From Nocardioides yefusunii (GTDB lineage Bacteria; Actinomycetota; Actinomycetes; Propionibacteriales; Nocardioidaceae), in assembly GCF_004014875.1 (NCBI RefSeq), contig NZ_CP034929.1:2976001-3040000 (forward strand): a DNA stretch of 64,000 bases, given 5' to 3'. Within the stretch, counting starts at the first letter, position 1. Each line of letters opens with the position of its first letter. Positions 16,777 through 25,306 of the stretch are shown piece after piece. The notes beneath the pieces were generated by a model that saw only the letters and a program-made list of their open reading frames with translations, had not been told where the DNA came from and ran no database searches. The position numbers and the translations under genes are program-made.

Positions 16777-17765
16777 CAGTCCTCCTGCAGGTCCAGCCCG
16801 AGGTCGAAGACGACGACCGAGTGGGTCAGCGCGCCGACGGAGATGAAGTCGACGCCGGTCTCGGCGACCTCACGGGCACGCTCCAGCGTCAGGCCGCCCG
16901 ACGCCTCCAGGACGGTGCGGCCCGCAGCGATCTCGACCGCCTCACGCATGGCGTCGGTCGACATGTTGTCGAGCAGGACGCGTTCGACGCCCACCTCGAG
17001 CAGGTCCCGCAGGGCGTCGAGGGTGTCCACCTCGACCTCCACCGGCAGACCGGGGAACGTGCGGCGGACGGCCTCCAGCGCGGGGACGTGGCCGCCGGCA
17101 GCTGCAACGTGGTTGTCCTTGACCATCGCCATGTCGGAGAGCGAGAAGCGGTGGTTGACGCCGCCGCCCATCCGCACGGCGTACTTCTGCAGGGCTCGCC
17201 AGCCCGGCAGCGTCTTACGGGTGTCGAGGACCTTCGCCTTCGTCCCCTCCAACGCATCGACCCAGTGCGAGGTCGCGGTGGAGACGGCCGAGAGGTGCGA
17301 GGCGAAGTTGAGGGCGGTGCGTTCGGCGGTCAGCAGGCCGCGGACCGGGCCGGCGACCGTCATCACGCGGTCCCCCGCCGCGACGCGGGTGCCGTCGGCG
17401 ACGCGGTGGGAGATCGTGACGGTGTCGCCCATGACCTCGGCGAAGACCAGCGCCGCGACCCCGAGACCGGAGACGACGCCGGGTTCGCGGGCGTTGAAAT
17501 GCGCGACCGCCGTCTGCGCCTCGCCCAAGGTGGCGACCGAAGTGGTGTCGAGACCGGCAGCGGCGCCCAGGGCAGCGTCAAGCGGGAGGTCCTCCTCGAG
17601 CGCGACCCGGATGTGGCGCAGTTGCGCCTCGGGGTCGAGGCCGGCGGCCTCCAGCTCGGCCCTCAGGTCGGCACCGAGCGCGGAGGTGTCGGCGAACGAC
17701 GGCAGACGGGACGCGGCGGCGTGGGTGCCGGCGCTCGGCGCTCCGCCGTGGGAGTGCTGGGTCAT
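16776..17765 (-). CDS. nadC: Nicotinate-nucleotide pyrophosphorylase (quinolinate PRTase)
   Basis: 329 residues. Converts quinolinate and PRPP to nicotinate mononucleotide in de novo NAD synthesis. The NadC fold shows EEDLPLDAALGA near the start, RTALNFASHLSAVST, DTRKTLPGWRALQKYAVRMGGGVNHR (the PRPP/quinolinate site, in two blocks), KDNHV and the C-terminal barrel strands. A non-conserved N-terminal extension of about 40 residues makes it longer than the usual 280-290. It overlaps nadB by four bases and coaX by one, so it is translationally coupled on both sides. Confidence 0.95.
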   Translation of the reverse strand: MTQHSHGGAPSAGTHAAASRLPSFADTSALGADLRAELEAAGLDPEAQLRHIRVALEEDLPLDAALGAAAGLDTTSVATLGEAQTAVAHFNAREPGVVSGLGVAALVFAEVMGDTVTISHRVADGTRVAAGDRVMTVAGPVRGLLTAERTALNFASHLSAVSTATSHWVDALEGTKAKVLDTRKTLPGWRALQKYAVRMGGGVNHRFSLSDMAMVKDNHVAAAGGHVPALEAVRRTFPGLPVEVEVDTLDALRDLLEVGVERVLLDNMSTDAMREAVEIAAGRTVLEASGGLTLERAREVAETGVDFISVGALTHSVVVFDLGLDLQED

Positions 17766-19462
17766 CGGACTCCTTCGGTGACGGGCGCGATCAGGCTGCC
17801 CGGGACGTGGTCGGTGGTGTCGGTGGCACGGGCCGCGGAGAACGTCGTCTCCAGGCGCAGGCTTTCGGCGTTGCCGACCAGACGGGTGTCGAGGTTGCCG
17901 GCCCAGGCGACGTCGTCGCGGTCAGGGTGGTCCTCACGCCAGTGCGAACCGCGGGTCTCCTCGCGGGCCTGCGCGGCGAGTGCGAGCGCGGTGGAAACGG
18001 TCAGCAGATTGGTGGCCTCCCAGGCCTCCAGCTGCGGGGAGGCGTCGCGGTCGGCACCGATCGCGCCGAGCGCCGTGACGGCGTCGGCCAGCCCCTCCGC
18101 GGTGCGCAGCACGCCGACCTTCGACGTCATGACTTCCTGGATCACCGTGCGGGACTCCCCCGGCACCAGGCCGGACGGTTCGCGGGCGTCGGCGACGTCG
18201 GCCCAGGGACGCAGTTCGTCGGGCAGGACGGCGGCGATCCGGCGCGCGAAGACGAGGCCTTCGAGCAACGAGTTGGACGCCAGACGGTTGGCGCCGTGCA
18301 CGCCCGAGCAGGCGACCTCGCCGGTGGCGTAGAGCCCGGGGACGTCGGCGCGGCCGTGGATGTCGGTGCGGACGCCACCCGATGCGTAGTGCTGGGCAGG
18401 GGCGACGGGGATCAGGTCGACGGCCGGATCGATGCCGTGCTGGCGGCAGGTGGCGAGGATCGTCGGGAACCGGTGCTCCCAGAACTCCGCGCCGAGGTGA
18501 CGGGCGTCGAGCCACATGTGCGGCTTCTGCGTCTCCTCCATCCGGCGGTGGATCGCCTTGGCAACGACGTCGCGCGGGGCAAGGTCGGCGAGCTCGTGGA
18601 CGCCCTGCATGAACCGGTTGCCGTCGAAGTCGACGAGGAACGCGCCCTCGCCGCGGACGGCCTCGGAGATCAGCGGCTGCTGACCGCGGGCACCGTCGCC
18701 GAGGTACATGACGGTGGGGTGGAACTGGACGAACTCGAGGTCACGCAGGGTCGCGCCGGCGCGCAGTGCCACCGCCATGCCGTCTCCGGTGGAGACCCGC
18801 GGGTTGGTGGTCTGACTGAAGACCTGGCCGAGGCCGCCGGAGGCGAGGACGACCGCTCGACAGTGGACGGCACCGACGCCGTCGCGCTGCCCCTCCCCCA
18901 TCACGTGCAGGGTGATCCCGGCGACGCCACCGTCGGCGGCGAGCAGGAGGTCGACAGCCAGGGCGTGCTCGATCACCTCGATGTCGTCGGTGCGGTGCAC
19001 CGCGGCGATCAGGGCGCGCTGGATCTCGGCGCCCGTGGCGTCGCCGCCGGCGTGCGCGATCCGGTCACGGTGGTGGCCGCCCTCGCGGGTCAGCGACAGG
19101 TGGCCGTCGTGGGAGTCGAAGACGGTGCCGAGCGCGATGAGTTCGCGCACCGCGTCGGGGCCCTCGGTGACCAGGGCGCGCACGGCGTCGAGGTCGCAGG
19201 CACCCGCGCCGGCGACGAGGGTGTCGTGCTCGTGCTGCTCGGGGGTGTCTCCGGGGCCGAGGGCTGCGGCGATGCCGCCCTGCGCCCACTGCGTGGACCC
19301 CGCGGACAGGACGTCCTTGGTGACCACGAGGACCTTCAGCGCCGGGTCGGCCGCCTCGATCCGCAGAGCGGCGGTGAGGCCGGCGATGCCGGAGCCGACG
19401 ACGACGACGTCGGCCTGCGTGGTCCACCCGGGGGTGGGGGCGGTCAGACGGTGCGGGAGCAA
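17762..19462 (-). CDS. nadB: L-aspartate oxidase
   Basis: 566 residues. A flavoenzyme that oxidises aspartate to iminoaspartate, the first NAD-specific step. It has an N-terminal FAD motif VVVGSGIAGLTAALR (Gly23, Gly25, Gly28), the conserved GSTQWAQGGIAAAL segment, TREGGHHRDRIAHAGGDATG, and the RxR/HYASGG(V)RTD region of the succinate dehydrogenase flavoprotein superfamily. The most upstream start is a TTG with no clear ribosome-binding site, so the exact N-terminus is unsure. No nadA (quinolinate synthase) is in the window, so that partner must be elsewhere. Confidence 0.95.
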   Translation of the reverse strand: MLPHRLTAPTPGWTTQADVVVVGSGIAGLTAALRIEAADPALKVLVVTKDVLSAGSTQWAQGGIAAALGPGDTPEQHEHDTLVAGAGACDLDAVRALVTEGPDAVRELIALGTVFDSHDGHLSLTREGGHHRDRIAHAGGDATGAEIQRALIAAVHRTDDIEVIEHALAVDLLLAADGGVAGITLHVMGEGQRDGVGAVHCRAVVLASGGLGQVFSQTTNPRVSTGDGMAVALRAGATLRDLEFVQFHPTVMYLGDGARGQQPLISEAVRGEGAFLVDFDGNRFMQGVHELADLAPRDVVAKAIHRRMEETQKPHMWLDARHLGAEFWEHRFPTILATCRQHGIDPAVDLIPVAPAQHYASGGVRTDIHGRADVPGLYATGEVACSGVHGANRLASNSLLEGLVFARRIAAVLPDELRPWADVADAREPSGLVPGESRTVIQEVMTSKVGVLRTAEGLADAVTALGAIGADRDASPQLEAWEATNLLTVSTALALAAQAREETRGSHWREDHPDRDDVAWAGNLDTRLVGNAESLRLETTFSAARATDTTDHVPGSLIAPVTEGVR

Positions 19463-19562
19463 GGTCTACTCAGCTCTGGTCGGCCCCGCCACGCGTCCGG
19501 CCGGGGCCGGAGGCGTCAGCGGGGATCGGATCAGTGGTGCGGGGAAGGTGTCAGCGAGCAGT

Positions 19563-19979
19563 TCAACGGGCGGCGAGGTCGCCGCGCACCAGGTCGTCGG
19601 CACCGAAGGTGTCGGCCGGGTCCGCGGAGGTGCCCATGATCTTGTTGTCGCGGTCGACGAAGACGACCTTGGGCTCGTAGGCCTTGGCCTCGGCGGTCTC
19701 CATCTGGCCGTAGGCGATCAGGATGACCAGGTCGCCGGGGTGCACCAGTCGGGCCGCGGCACCGTTGATGCCGATGATGCCGGAGCCACGCTCGCCGGCG
19801 ATCGTGTACGTCTCCAGTCGGGCACCGTTGTCGATGTCGACGATGTGGACGAGCTCGCCCGGCAGGATGTCGGAGGCGTCCAGCAGGTCCTCGTCGACGG
19901 TCACGGAGCCGACGTAGTGCAGGTCGGCCTGGGTGACGGTCGCGCGGTGGATCTTGGACTTCATCATCGTGCGCAGCAT
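19563..19979 (-). CDS. panD: Aspartate 1-decarboxylase
   Basis: 138 residues. Makes beta-alanine for pantothenate from aspartate using a pyruvoyl cofactor. The self-cleavage site is exactly where expected, Gly24-Ser25 in [11 protein letters not shown], with Tyr58-type sequence [22 protein letters not shown] following. Length is standard. It is 37 bases downstream of panC and 100 bases upstream of nadB. Since NadB also consumes aspartate, the operon places two aspartate-using enzymes side by side. Confidence 0.96.
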   Translation of the reverse strand: MLRTMMKSKIHRATVTQADLHYVGSVTVDEDLLDASDILPGELVHIVDIDNGARLETYTIAGERGSGIIGINGAAARLVHPGDLVILIAYGQMETAEAKAYEPKVVFVDRDNKIMGTSADPADTFGADDLVRGDLAAR

Positions 19980-20016
19980 GGGTTTCTCCTTAGGGGTGCT
20001 GCTGGGAAGCGGTGTC

Positions 20017-20985
20017 TCAGGCCTGGGCCGGCGCGGGGGCGCCGATCACCAGGGGCATGTTGTCGATCAGGCGGGTCGCGCCGACGCGCGCCGCGATCAG
20101 GATCCGGGCCTCGGTGCCGGGGGCCACGTCGGCGGGGACCGGGGAGAGGTCCGGGAGGCGGATCTCGAGGTAGTCGAGGTCCACCTTGTGGGCGCTGCGC
20201 AGCTCGGCGCGGGCCTCCAGCAGAGCGGTCTCCAGGCCGTGGCGGGCGCCGTTCTGGGCGGCACGCAGGACGCGGCTGAGCGCGAGGGACGCGGTGCGCT
20301 GTTCGGGGGTGAGGTAGCGGTTGCGGCTGGACTTCGCCAGGCCGTCGTCCTCGCGGACGGTCTCGGCGCCGACGACGTCGATACCCATGCAGAGGTTCTG
20401 CGCCATCGCGCGGATCAGGACCAGCTGCTGGTAGTCCTTCTGGCCGAAGACGGCGACGTCGGGACGCACCAGGCCGAACAGCTTCGCAACGACGGTGAGG
20501 ACGCCACGGAAGTGGATCGGGCGGGTGGCGCCTTCGAGGACGGAACCGAGCGGGCCCGGCTCGACGGTGATCTGCTCGTCGGTCTCGCCGGCACGGACGC
20601 CGCCGGGGTAGACCTCCTCGGCGGTGGGCGCGAAGACGATGTCGACGCCACGGGCGCCGGCGAGCTCGAGGTCGGCGTCCAGAGTGCGGGGGTAGCGGTC
20701 GAGGTCCTCGCCGGGCGCGAACTGCAGCGGGTTGACGAAGATCGACACCACGACCTGGCCGGTCTCGCCGACGCGGGCGCGGGCCTCGGTCATCAGCGAG
20801 CCGTGGCCCTCGTGCAGGGCACCCATGGTGGGCACCAGGCCGACCTTGGCGCCGGCGGCACGGGCGGGTGCCAGGAACTCGGCGAGCTCGGCGCGCGAAC
20901 GGGCGACCTTGGGGAGCGTGGCGGCGGAAGACTGGCTCTGGGCCGGGTCCTGGGCCTGGGTCTGGGTCTGGGTCTGGGTGGTCAC
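20017..20985 (-). CDS. panC: Pantothenate synthetase
   Basis: 322 residues. ATP-dependent ligation of pantoate and beta-alanine. It has the HIGH-type nucleotidyltransferase motifs [21 protein letters not shown] and GQKDYQQL plus [13 protein letters not shown] (KMSKS-like). An extra N-terminal stretch is Gln/Thr-rich ([16 protein letters not shown], about 3-19), encoded by a short imperfect hexamer-like repeat, and is likely disordered. The start overlaps the stop of the DUF2520 gene by four bases, so the two are coupled. Confidence 0.96.
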   Translation of the reverse strand: MTTQTQTQTQAQDPAQSQSSAATLPKVARSRAELAEFLAPARAAGAKVGLVPTMGALHEGHGSLMTEARARVGETGQVVVSIFVNPLQFAPGEDLDRYPRTLDADLELAGARGVDIVFAPTAEEVYPGGVRAGETDEQITVEPGPLGSVLEGATRPIHFRGVLTVVAKLFGLVRPDVAVFGQKDYQQLVLIRAMAQNLCMGIDVVGAETVREDDGLAKSSRNRYLTPEQRTASLALSRVLRAAQNGARHGLETALLEARAELRSAHKVDLDYLEIRLPDLSPVPADVAPGTEARILIAARVGATRLIDNMPLVIGAPAPAQA

Positions 20986-21893
20986 CGGATCTCCTCGGGG
21001 GTGACGGCGCGCAGCTCACCGCGTTCGGCTGCGTCGAGCAGCTCGGAGATGCGGGCGGCGCGGATGGGAAGCAGACGTCCGTCGGTGACGACGCGGCTCA
21101 GCGTGGCGCGAGCCATAGCCAGGTACGACGTGAGCGTCTGCGGGGCGTTGGACGAGATGTCGTCCAGGTGGGCGGCGACGGTCTGGACGTCGCCACGCAC
21201 GATCGGGCCGGTCAACGCGGCGTCGCCGGCGTCGAGGGCGTTGTCGAGCGCTGCGGTGAGCAACGGACGCAGGGTGCCGGCGGGGTCGTCCGCCCCGGCA
21301 GCGCGCAGGATCTCCATCGCCTCGGTGACGAGGGTGACGAGGTGGTTCGCGCCGTGCGCGAGACCTGCGTGGTAGAGGGTGCGGCGCTCTTCGTCGACCC
21401 ACATCAGCCGTCCGCCGAGGTCGGCGACGAGCTGCATCGCGAGGTCGCGTTCGGTGGGTCGGGTGGTGACGCCGAAGACGCAGCCGGTCAGGCGCGGGAG
21501 GTCGACGTCGGTGCCGGTGAACGTCATCGCGGGGTGGAGCGCGACGACGCGGGCGCCGAGCGCCTCGGCCGGCGCGAGCACGGAGAGACCGTGGCGGCCC
21601 GAGGTGTGCACGACGACCTGGCCCTCGCGGATCGCGCCGGAGTCGGCCAGGACGGTGACGACGTTGCCGAGCATGTCGTCGGGGACCGTCAGGAGCAGCA
21701 GGTCGGCAGCACGCGCGACGTCGCTGGGCTTGGCCGTGGGTACGCCGGGCAGCAGCGCGTCGATCCGGGCGCGCGAAGCGTCGGACTCTCCCGCAGCAGC
21801 CACGACGTCGTGGCCTGCAGCGCGCAGGGCAGCGGACAGGACGGCGCCGACTCGGCCGGCACCGACCACGCCCACCGTGAAGGTGGTGCTCAT
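20982..21893 (-). CDS. Rossmann-like DUF2520 protein (possible ketopantoate reductase substitute)
   Basis: 303 residues. An N-terminal NAD(P)-binding domain (VGVVGAGRVGAVLSAALRAAG) resembles those of ProC and beta-hydroxyacid dehydrogenases. It is followed by a DUF2520 C-terminal domain with the conserved HPAMTFTG and AHGANHLVTLV segments. Mycobacteria have the same gene directly upstream of panC. Family function is not firmly known. Coupled translation with panC, and the absence of a panE here, suggest a dehydrogenase step in pantoate supply; this is inference. It is the first gene of the minus-strand pan/nad/coaX operon, so the operon promoter should lie just upstream. Confidence 0.88.
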   Translation of the reverse strand: MSTTFTVGVVGAGRVGAVLSAALRAAGHDVVAAAGESDASRARIDALLPGVPTAKPSDVARAADLLLLTVPDDMLGNVVTVLADSGAIREGQVVVHTSGRHGLSVLAPAEALGARVVALHPAMTFTGTDVDLPRLTGCVFGVTTRPTERDLAMQLVADLGGRLMWVDEERRTLYHAGLAHGANHLVTLVTEAMEILRAAGADDPAGTLRPLLTAALDNALDAGDAALTGPIVRGDVQTVAAHLDDISSNAPQTLTSYLAMARATLSRVVTDGRLLPIRAARISELLDAAERGELRAVTPEEIR

Positions 21894-22244
21894 TCAAGGC
21901 CTCCCGTTCCAGTCCCTCCGACCACCCCTGACGGGGCCGGTGTGGGTACCAGACGATTCGCTCTGACTGATGGGTCAACGTAGACGCTACGCCTGCCTGT
22001 TCCGGGGCAACACCCGCAGGGGGTGTGACCTGGACCACTGGTCCGGACGGCTCGGTGACGTGACCGGAGCCAACCGCAAGCAACCGACCGCGTACGCCGA
22101 CCTCGTTTCCGCAGGCAGTCGCGCCGACGACGAGTGACAGCGCACCGATCTCTCTGGCGGACCGGGAGCGGACCGACTTCCGGAAGGGGCTGGGATCCCC
22201 GGTTCACCGGACGGCGACACCTGGACGCGGGGAGAATCCCCCCC
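21894..22244. other. Divergent intergenic region (pan operon / membrane protein)
   Basis: 351 bases with no convincing gene. It must contain the promoter of the DUF2520-panC-panD-nadB-nadC-coaX operon and that of the membrane protein. A 13-bp palindrome GGACCACTGGTCC (22032-22044) is a possible operator. Short in-frame reading stretches cover it on both strands but lack start signals. Confidence 0.5.
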
Positions 22245-22694
22245 GTGAACTCGACCCGGACCTCAAGCCCTTCCTTCCTCCCGGCTCGTCAGGCGATCGG
22301 CTACGTGCTCGCCCTCGCCGGCATCCTGTGGTGCCTGATGAGTCTGAGTGAGCGTTCCGGGTCGACGGTCACCGTGACCACCCACATGGTCGGACTGTTC
22401 CTCATCGCCACGATGGCGACCCTGTGGCCCCGGCGCCCCGGAACCCGCCTGACCACGCGCCATGTCCTGACGGTGATGGCTGTCGCAGTCGTGATCTGGC
22501 TCGTCTACTCCGTCGCCCTGCCCGAGGACCTCGGCGAGGTGCCGGGCGTGGTCGCGGTGGCCCTAGGGATCGTGCTGCTCCTCGCGGGTACCGCCGCCTT
22601 GTGGAGGGACAGCAGCCGGCGCGACCGTTGGTTCCTCGCAATGACCGTCGGCGTCTCAGCGCTGGCCACCGTCACGGCCCAGGTGCTCGCCTGA
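22245..22694 (+). CDS. Small integral membrane protein, unknown function
   Basis: 149 residues with four predicted transmembrane helices (about 15-33, 43-60, 73-90 and 100-117) and probably a fifth at the end, with short charged loops. I chose the GTG about 12 bases after a GGGGA; the frame extends further upstream without hydrophobic sequence. No family recognised. It and the glycosyltransferase that follows 53 bases later interrupt the order DUF2520-DUF3180 that I recall from other Actinobacteria. Confidence 0.7.
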   Translation: MNSTRTSSPSFLPARQAIGYVLALAGILWCLMSLSERSGSTVTVTTHMVGLFLIATMATLWPRRPGTRLTTRHVLTVMAVAVVIWLVYSVALPEDLGEVPGVVAVALGIVLLLAGTAALWRDSSRRDRWFLAMTVGVSALATVTAQVLA

Positions 22695-22735
22695 GCACGC
22701 CCCGCTGACGTTCCTGCTCCGCCACGGCGGAGCGG

Positions 22736-22741
22736 TAATCT
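22736..22741 (+). promoter_or_regulatory. Leaderless -10 for glycosyltransferase gene
   Basis: TAATCT six bases before the ATG; no ribosome-binding site. Confidence 0.5.
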
Positions 22742-22747
22742 CGCGGC

Positions 22748-23932
22748 ATGGTCTTCGAGCTCCCGCGTCACCCCGACGGTCGCCCGCGCATGGTCACCCG
22801 CGTGGTGCGCCGGGCCCTCAAGCCGACGGTCGGCGTCGTCGTTCCGGCCTACGGCGTCGAGGCCTACCTCGCCGCGACCCTGGACTCGCTGATCGCCCAG
22901 ACGTACCCGCACTGGCGATGCGTCGTCGTCGACGACGGGTCCCCCGACCGCTCCGGTGAGATCGCCGACGCCTACGCCGCCCAGGACAGGCGGATCACCG
23001 TCCTGCACACCGACAACGGTGGCCTGGGGGCGGCCCGCAACCGCGGCACGAAGGCCGTGAAGGGCGAGTACCTGGCCTACCTCGACTCCGACGACGTCCT
23101 CGCGCCCGACGCTCTCGAACACCTCGTCGCCACCGCTGAGGAGTCCGGTTCGGACTTCGTCGCCGCCGTGCTGCAGCGGGTCGAGGCCGAGCCTCCGGCC
23201 GGTGAGGGCACGTTCGTCCCGGAGTGGTTGGCGAACCTGCACTCCGAGCCGCGTCGTCGGATCCGGATCGAGGACCACTGCGAGATGCTCGGTGACGTCT
23301 TCGCGGTCACCAAGCTGTGGCGTCGTCGGTTCTGGGACGCCGAGCGCCTCTCGTGGCCCGAGCGGATCCGCTACGAGGACCAGCCCACCACCACCCGCGC
23401 CTTCCTGGCTGGCACCTTCGACGTCACCACGCACGTGGTCTACGACTGGGTGATCCGCACCGACGGCACCTCGATCACGCAGCAGCGCCACACCGTCGCC
23501 GACCTGCTGGACCGTTGGCGCACCAAGGAGTGGACGGTCGCGTCGGTGGAGGCGCACGGCGACGCCCACGTCACCGAGGTGTTCTGGACGAAGATCCTGC
23601 CCGGCGACCTCTGGATGTACTTCTCCCAGATCCCCGGCGCCGACGACGAGTGGTGGACCGAGCTCCACGGCGGCCTGACCCGGATCTGGGGCGAGCGTTC
23701 CCTGCTCGACTCGATCCTGGTGCCGCACGAGCGGATCACCGGATGGCTGGTGCAGCAGGGACGACGTGCCGACGCCGAACGCTTGGTCTCCTACGTCGAA
23801 CAGGTGGGCGCCGACGCGCTGCCGCACTCCGCCGACGGCCTGCGTCTGGCTCTACCTGCCGACGTCCTGGACCTGAAGACGCTTCCCGCTGACGTCGACG
23901 TCCTGCGTGAGTGGGAGATCCGCGTCTCCTGA
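22748..23932 (+). CDS. Family 2 glycosyltransferase
   Basis: 394 residues. GT-A fold with VGVVVPAYGVEAYLAATLDSL at the start, nucleotide-binding DDG (62-64) in VVVDDGSPDRSG, HTDNGGLGAARNRG, and the metal-binding DSDD (113-116). A later ED-Q-type catalytic region reads RIRYEDQPTTTRAF. The C-terminal 150 residues are typical of teichoic-acid or wall-polymer transferases of the TagF/CPS kind, but the acceptor is unknown. No membrane anchor. It is flanked on its 3' side by two palindromic repeats and a terminator, and appears to be an accessory insertion between the pan operon and folate operon. Confidence 0.88.
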   Translation: MVFELPRHPDGRPRMVTRVVRRALKPTVGVVVPAYGVEAYLAATLDSLIAQTYPHWRCVVVDDGSPDRSGEIADAYAAQDRRITVLHTDNGGLGAARNRGTKAVKGEYLAYLDSDDVLAPDALEHLVATAEESGSDFVAAVLQRVEAEPPAGEGTFVPEWLANLHSEPRRRIRIEDHCEMLGDVFAVTKLWRRRFWDAERLSWPERIRYEDQPTTTRAFLAGTFDVTTHVVYDWVIRTDGTSITQQRHTVADLLDRWRTKEWTVASVEAHGDAHVTEVFWTKILPGDLWMYFSQIPGADDEWWTELHGGLTRIWGERSLLDSILVPHERITGWLVQQGRRADAERLVSYVEQVGADALPHSADGLRLALPADVLDLKTLPADVDVLREWEIRVS

Positions 23933-23956
23933 CGCCTCCCCCGACGCTTCGCCCCG

Positions 23957-24006
23957 CGGACGTCATAAGAATCGTGGGTTCTGACCCCGGATCCTTATGA
24001 CGTCCG
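23957..24006. repeat. GACGTCAT palindrome family, copy 2
   Basis: 50 bp with stem CGGACGTCATAAG/CTTATGACGTCCG plus further pairing and a loop containing GGG/CCC. It is the first of a tandem pair, with starts 64 bp apart. Confidence 0.85.
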
Positions 24007-24020
24007 AGCAACGCCACTGC

Positions 24021-24070
24021 GGGACGTCATAAAGATCGTGGCCTGTGGGCCTCGATTCTTATGACGTCCG
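24021..24070. repeat. GACGTCAT palindrome family, copy 3
   Basis: 50 bp with the same stem (GGACGTCATAA and CTTATGACGTCC) and a self-pairing GGCC loop. Second of the tandem pair downstream of the glycosyltransferase. Confidence 0.85.
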
Positions 24071-24088
24071 GGGGAAGTGGGCGGAAAT

Positions 24089-24124
24089 GCCGAAGGCCCC
24101 CGGAGAGATCCGGGGGCCTTCGGC
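24089..24124. terminator. Bidirectional terminator hairpin
   Basis: A perfect 16-bp stem (GCCGAAGGCCCCCGGA and complement) with a GAGA loop, between the convergent glycosyltransferase and coiled-coil protein genes. It resembles the mutY/clpC terminator in its GCCGAAGG base. Confidence 0.8.
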
Positions 24125-24159
24125 GTATGACTTCGGGTGCTGCGGGGCGGAGCGGGGGC

Positions 24160-24762
24160 TCAGGCGCCCTTGCGCTTCTCCTGACGAGCAGCGGTCTTCC
24201 AGGAGTCCAGCTCGGAACGCAGGGTGTCGATCTCGGCCTCGAGCTCGGCAACGCGGACGATCGCCTCGGCCGCGCGGGTGTCGGACTCGTCCAGCTGGAG
24301 CGCGAGCTCCTTGTGGGCCTTCTCCGACAGGTCGGCACGACGGGCCTCGGAGTTCATCTTCAGCGTCGCAGTGGCAGCACGCTCCAGAGCCTTGCTGAGC
24401 TCGGTCTCGAGCTGGGAGATGACTTCCTGACGCGCAGCGATGCGGGCCTGCATCGTCTCGGCGAACTCCATGTTCTCCTTCGCCCGGCGCGCAGTGATGT
24501 CGCGGTAGGCCGCTGCCTGCTTGGCGCGATCCTCGGCGGCGTCGCGACGGGTCTGCAGCAGCTCGGAGTGGGTGATCTTCACCGAGCCGGCGCCCAACGC
24601 GACGGCGACGAACGCCGACACGACCACCAGCGCATTGTTGCCCGAGGCGACAGAGCCCAGGACGACGACAGCGGCGAGCGCGATCAGCGCGACGGCGACG
24701 GTCACACGGGTGCTCCGCTGACGGCGTCGGGAGACGGAAGTGGCGGCGGTCGGGGAAGTCAT
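24160..24762 (-). CDS. Membrane protein with long coiled coil
   Basis: 200 residues. Two hydrophobic segments near the N-terminus (about 20-38 and 43-62) are followed by about 130 residues of charged heptad-like helix (LLQTRRDAAEDRAKQ ... LDESDTRAAEAIVRVAELEAEIDTL), ending in a basic tail. It is probably a membrane-anchored cytoplasmic coiled coil. It lies 10 bases downstream of the DUF3180 gene, yet has a TAGCCT hexamer seven bases before its ATG, overlapping that gene's stop codon, so it may also be transcribed alone. No family recognised. Confidence 0.75.
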   Translation of the reverse strand: MTSPTAATSVSRRRQRSTRVTVAVALIALAAVVVLGSVASGNNALVVVSAFVAVALGAGSVKITHSELLQTRRDAAEDRAKQAAAYRDITARRAKENMEFAETMQARIAARQEVISQLETELSKALERAATATLKMNSEARRADLSEKAHKELALQLDESDTRAAEAIVRVAELEAEIDTLRSELDSWKTAARQEKRKGA

Positions 24763-24769
24763 GCCCTAC

Positions 24770-24775
24770 AGGCTA
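24770..24775 (-). promoter_or_regulatory. Leaderless -10 overlapping the DUF3180 stop
   Basis: TAGCCT seven bases before the coiled-coil protein ATG; its TAG is the DUF3180 stop codon. Confidence 0.4.
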
Positions 24776-25306
24776 GGGGGCGCCGTGTCCTCGTGGTATT
24801 CGACACGCAATTTCGAGCAACTTTCCACCGGCCGTCACACTGAGAGCGCCCAGCGCCGCGAGCAGGGCCACGCCCACACGCTCCAGACGCAGGTCCGGGC
24901 TGCCGGAGAGCCACGTCAGGCCGAAGCCGACGTGTCCCCCTGCGAGAAGTGCACCGGCCACCGCGCACGCGCGTCCCAGTACCAGCCGGTTCACCATGCG
25001 TTCGGGATCCAGGGTTGCCCTGCCACGCACTGCCCGGCGGGTCACGCGGGCAACCCCCACGAGCACCGCGCCGATGAACCAGAGCCCCAGCACCGGCAGC
25101 CATCCGACCGGACGGGCGTCACCGAGGGAGTCGGCCAGGACCCGCCAGCCCCACCCGAGCACACCGCCCAGGACCACCGCGGCGACCAACGTCGCCCAGC
25201 CGATCGGGCTCAGGCGCCCCGGCGAGTAGTCGTCGGACTCCTCGCCGGGCGTCTGGCCTGAGGCGTGGTCGGGATCGCCGTGCGGCGGCAGGTGGGAGTC
25301 CCTCAC
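24773..25306 (-). CDS. DUF3180 membrane protein
   Basis: 177 residues. A short hydrophilic N-terminus is followed by four transmembrane helices (about 35-53, 68-86, 112-130 and 145-163). It matches in size, topology and position the DUF3180 protein found after folK in mycobacteria (Rv3605c-like). I start it at the GTG that overlaps the folK stop (GTGA), since upstream sequence in this frame is just antisense-like arginine-rich read-through of folK. Function unknown; genetic linkage to folate synthesis is conserved but unexplained. Confidence 0.82.
   Translation of the reverse strand: MRDSHLPPHGDPDHASGQTPGEESDDYSPGRLSPIGWATLVAAVVLGGVLGWGWRVLADSLGDARPVGWLPVLGLWFIGAVLVGVARVTRRAVRGRATLDPERMVNRLVLGRACAVAGALLAGGHVGFGLTWLSGSPDLRLERVGVALLAALGALSVTAGGKLLEIACRIPRGHGAP

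Noticed and set aside
23957-24070. Treating all GACGTCAT palindromes as simple terminators
   Set aside because: Ordinary terminators already stand beside two loci and one pair lies in a divergent promoter region.
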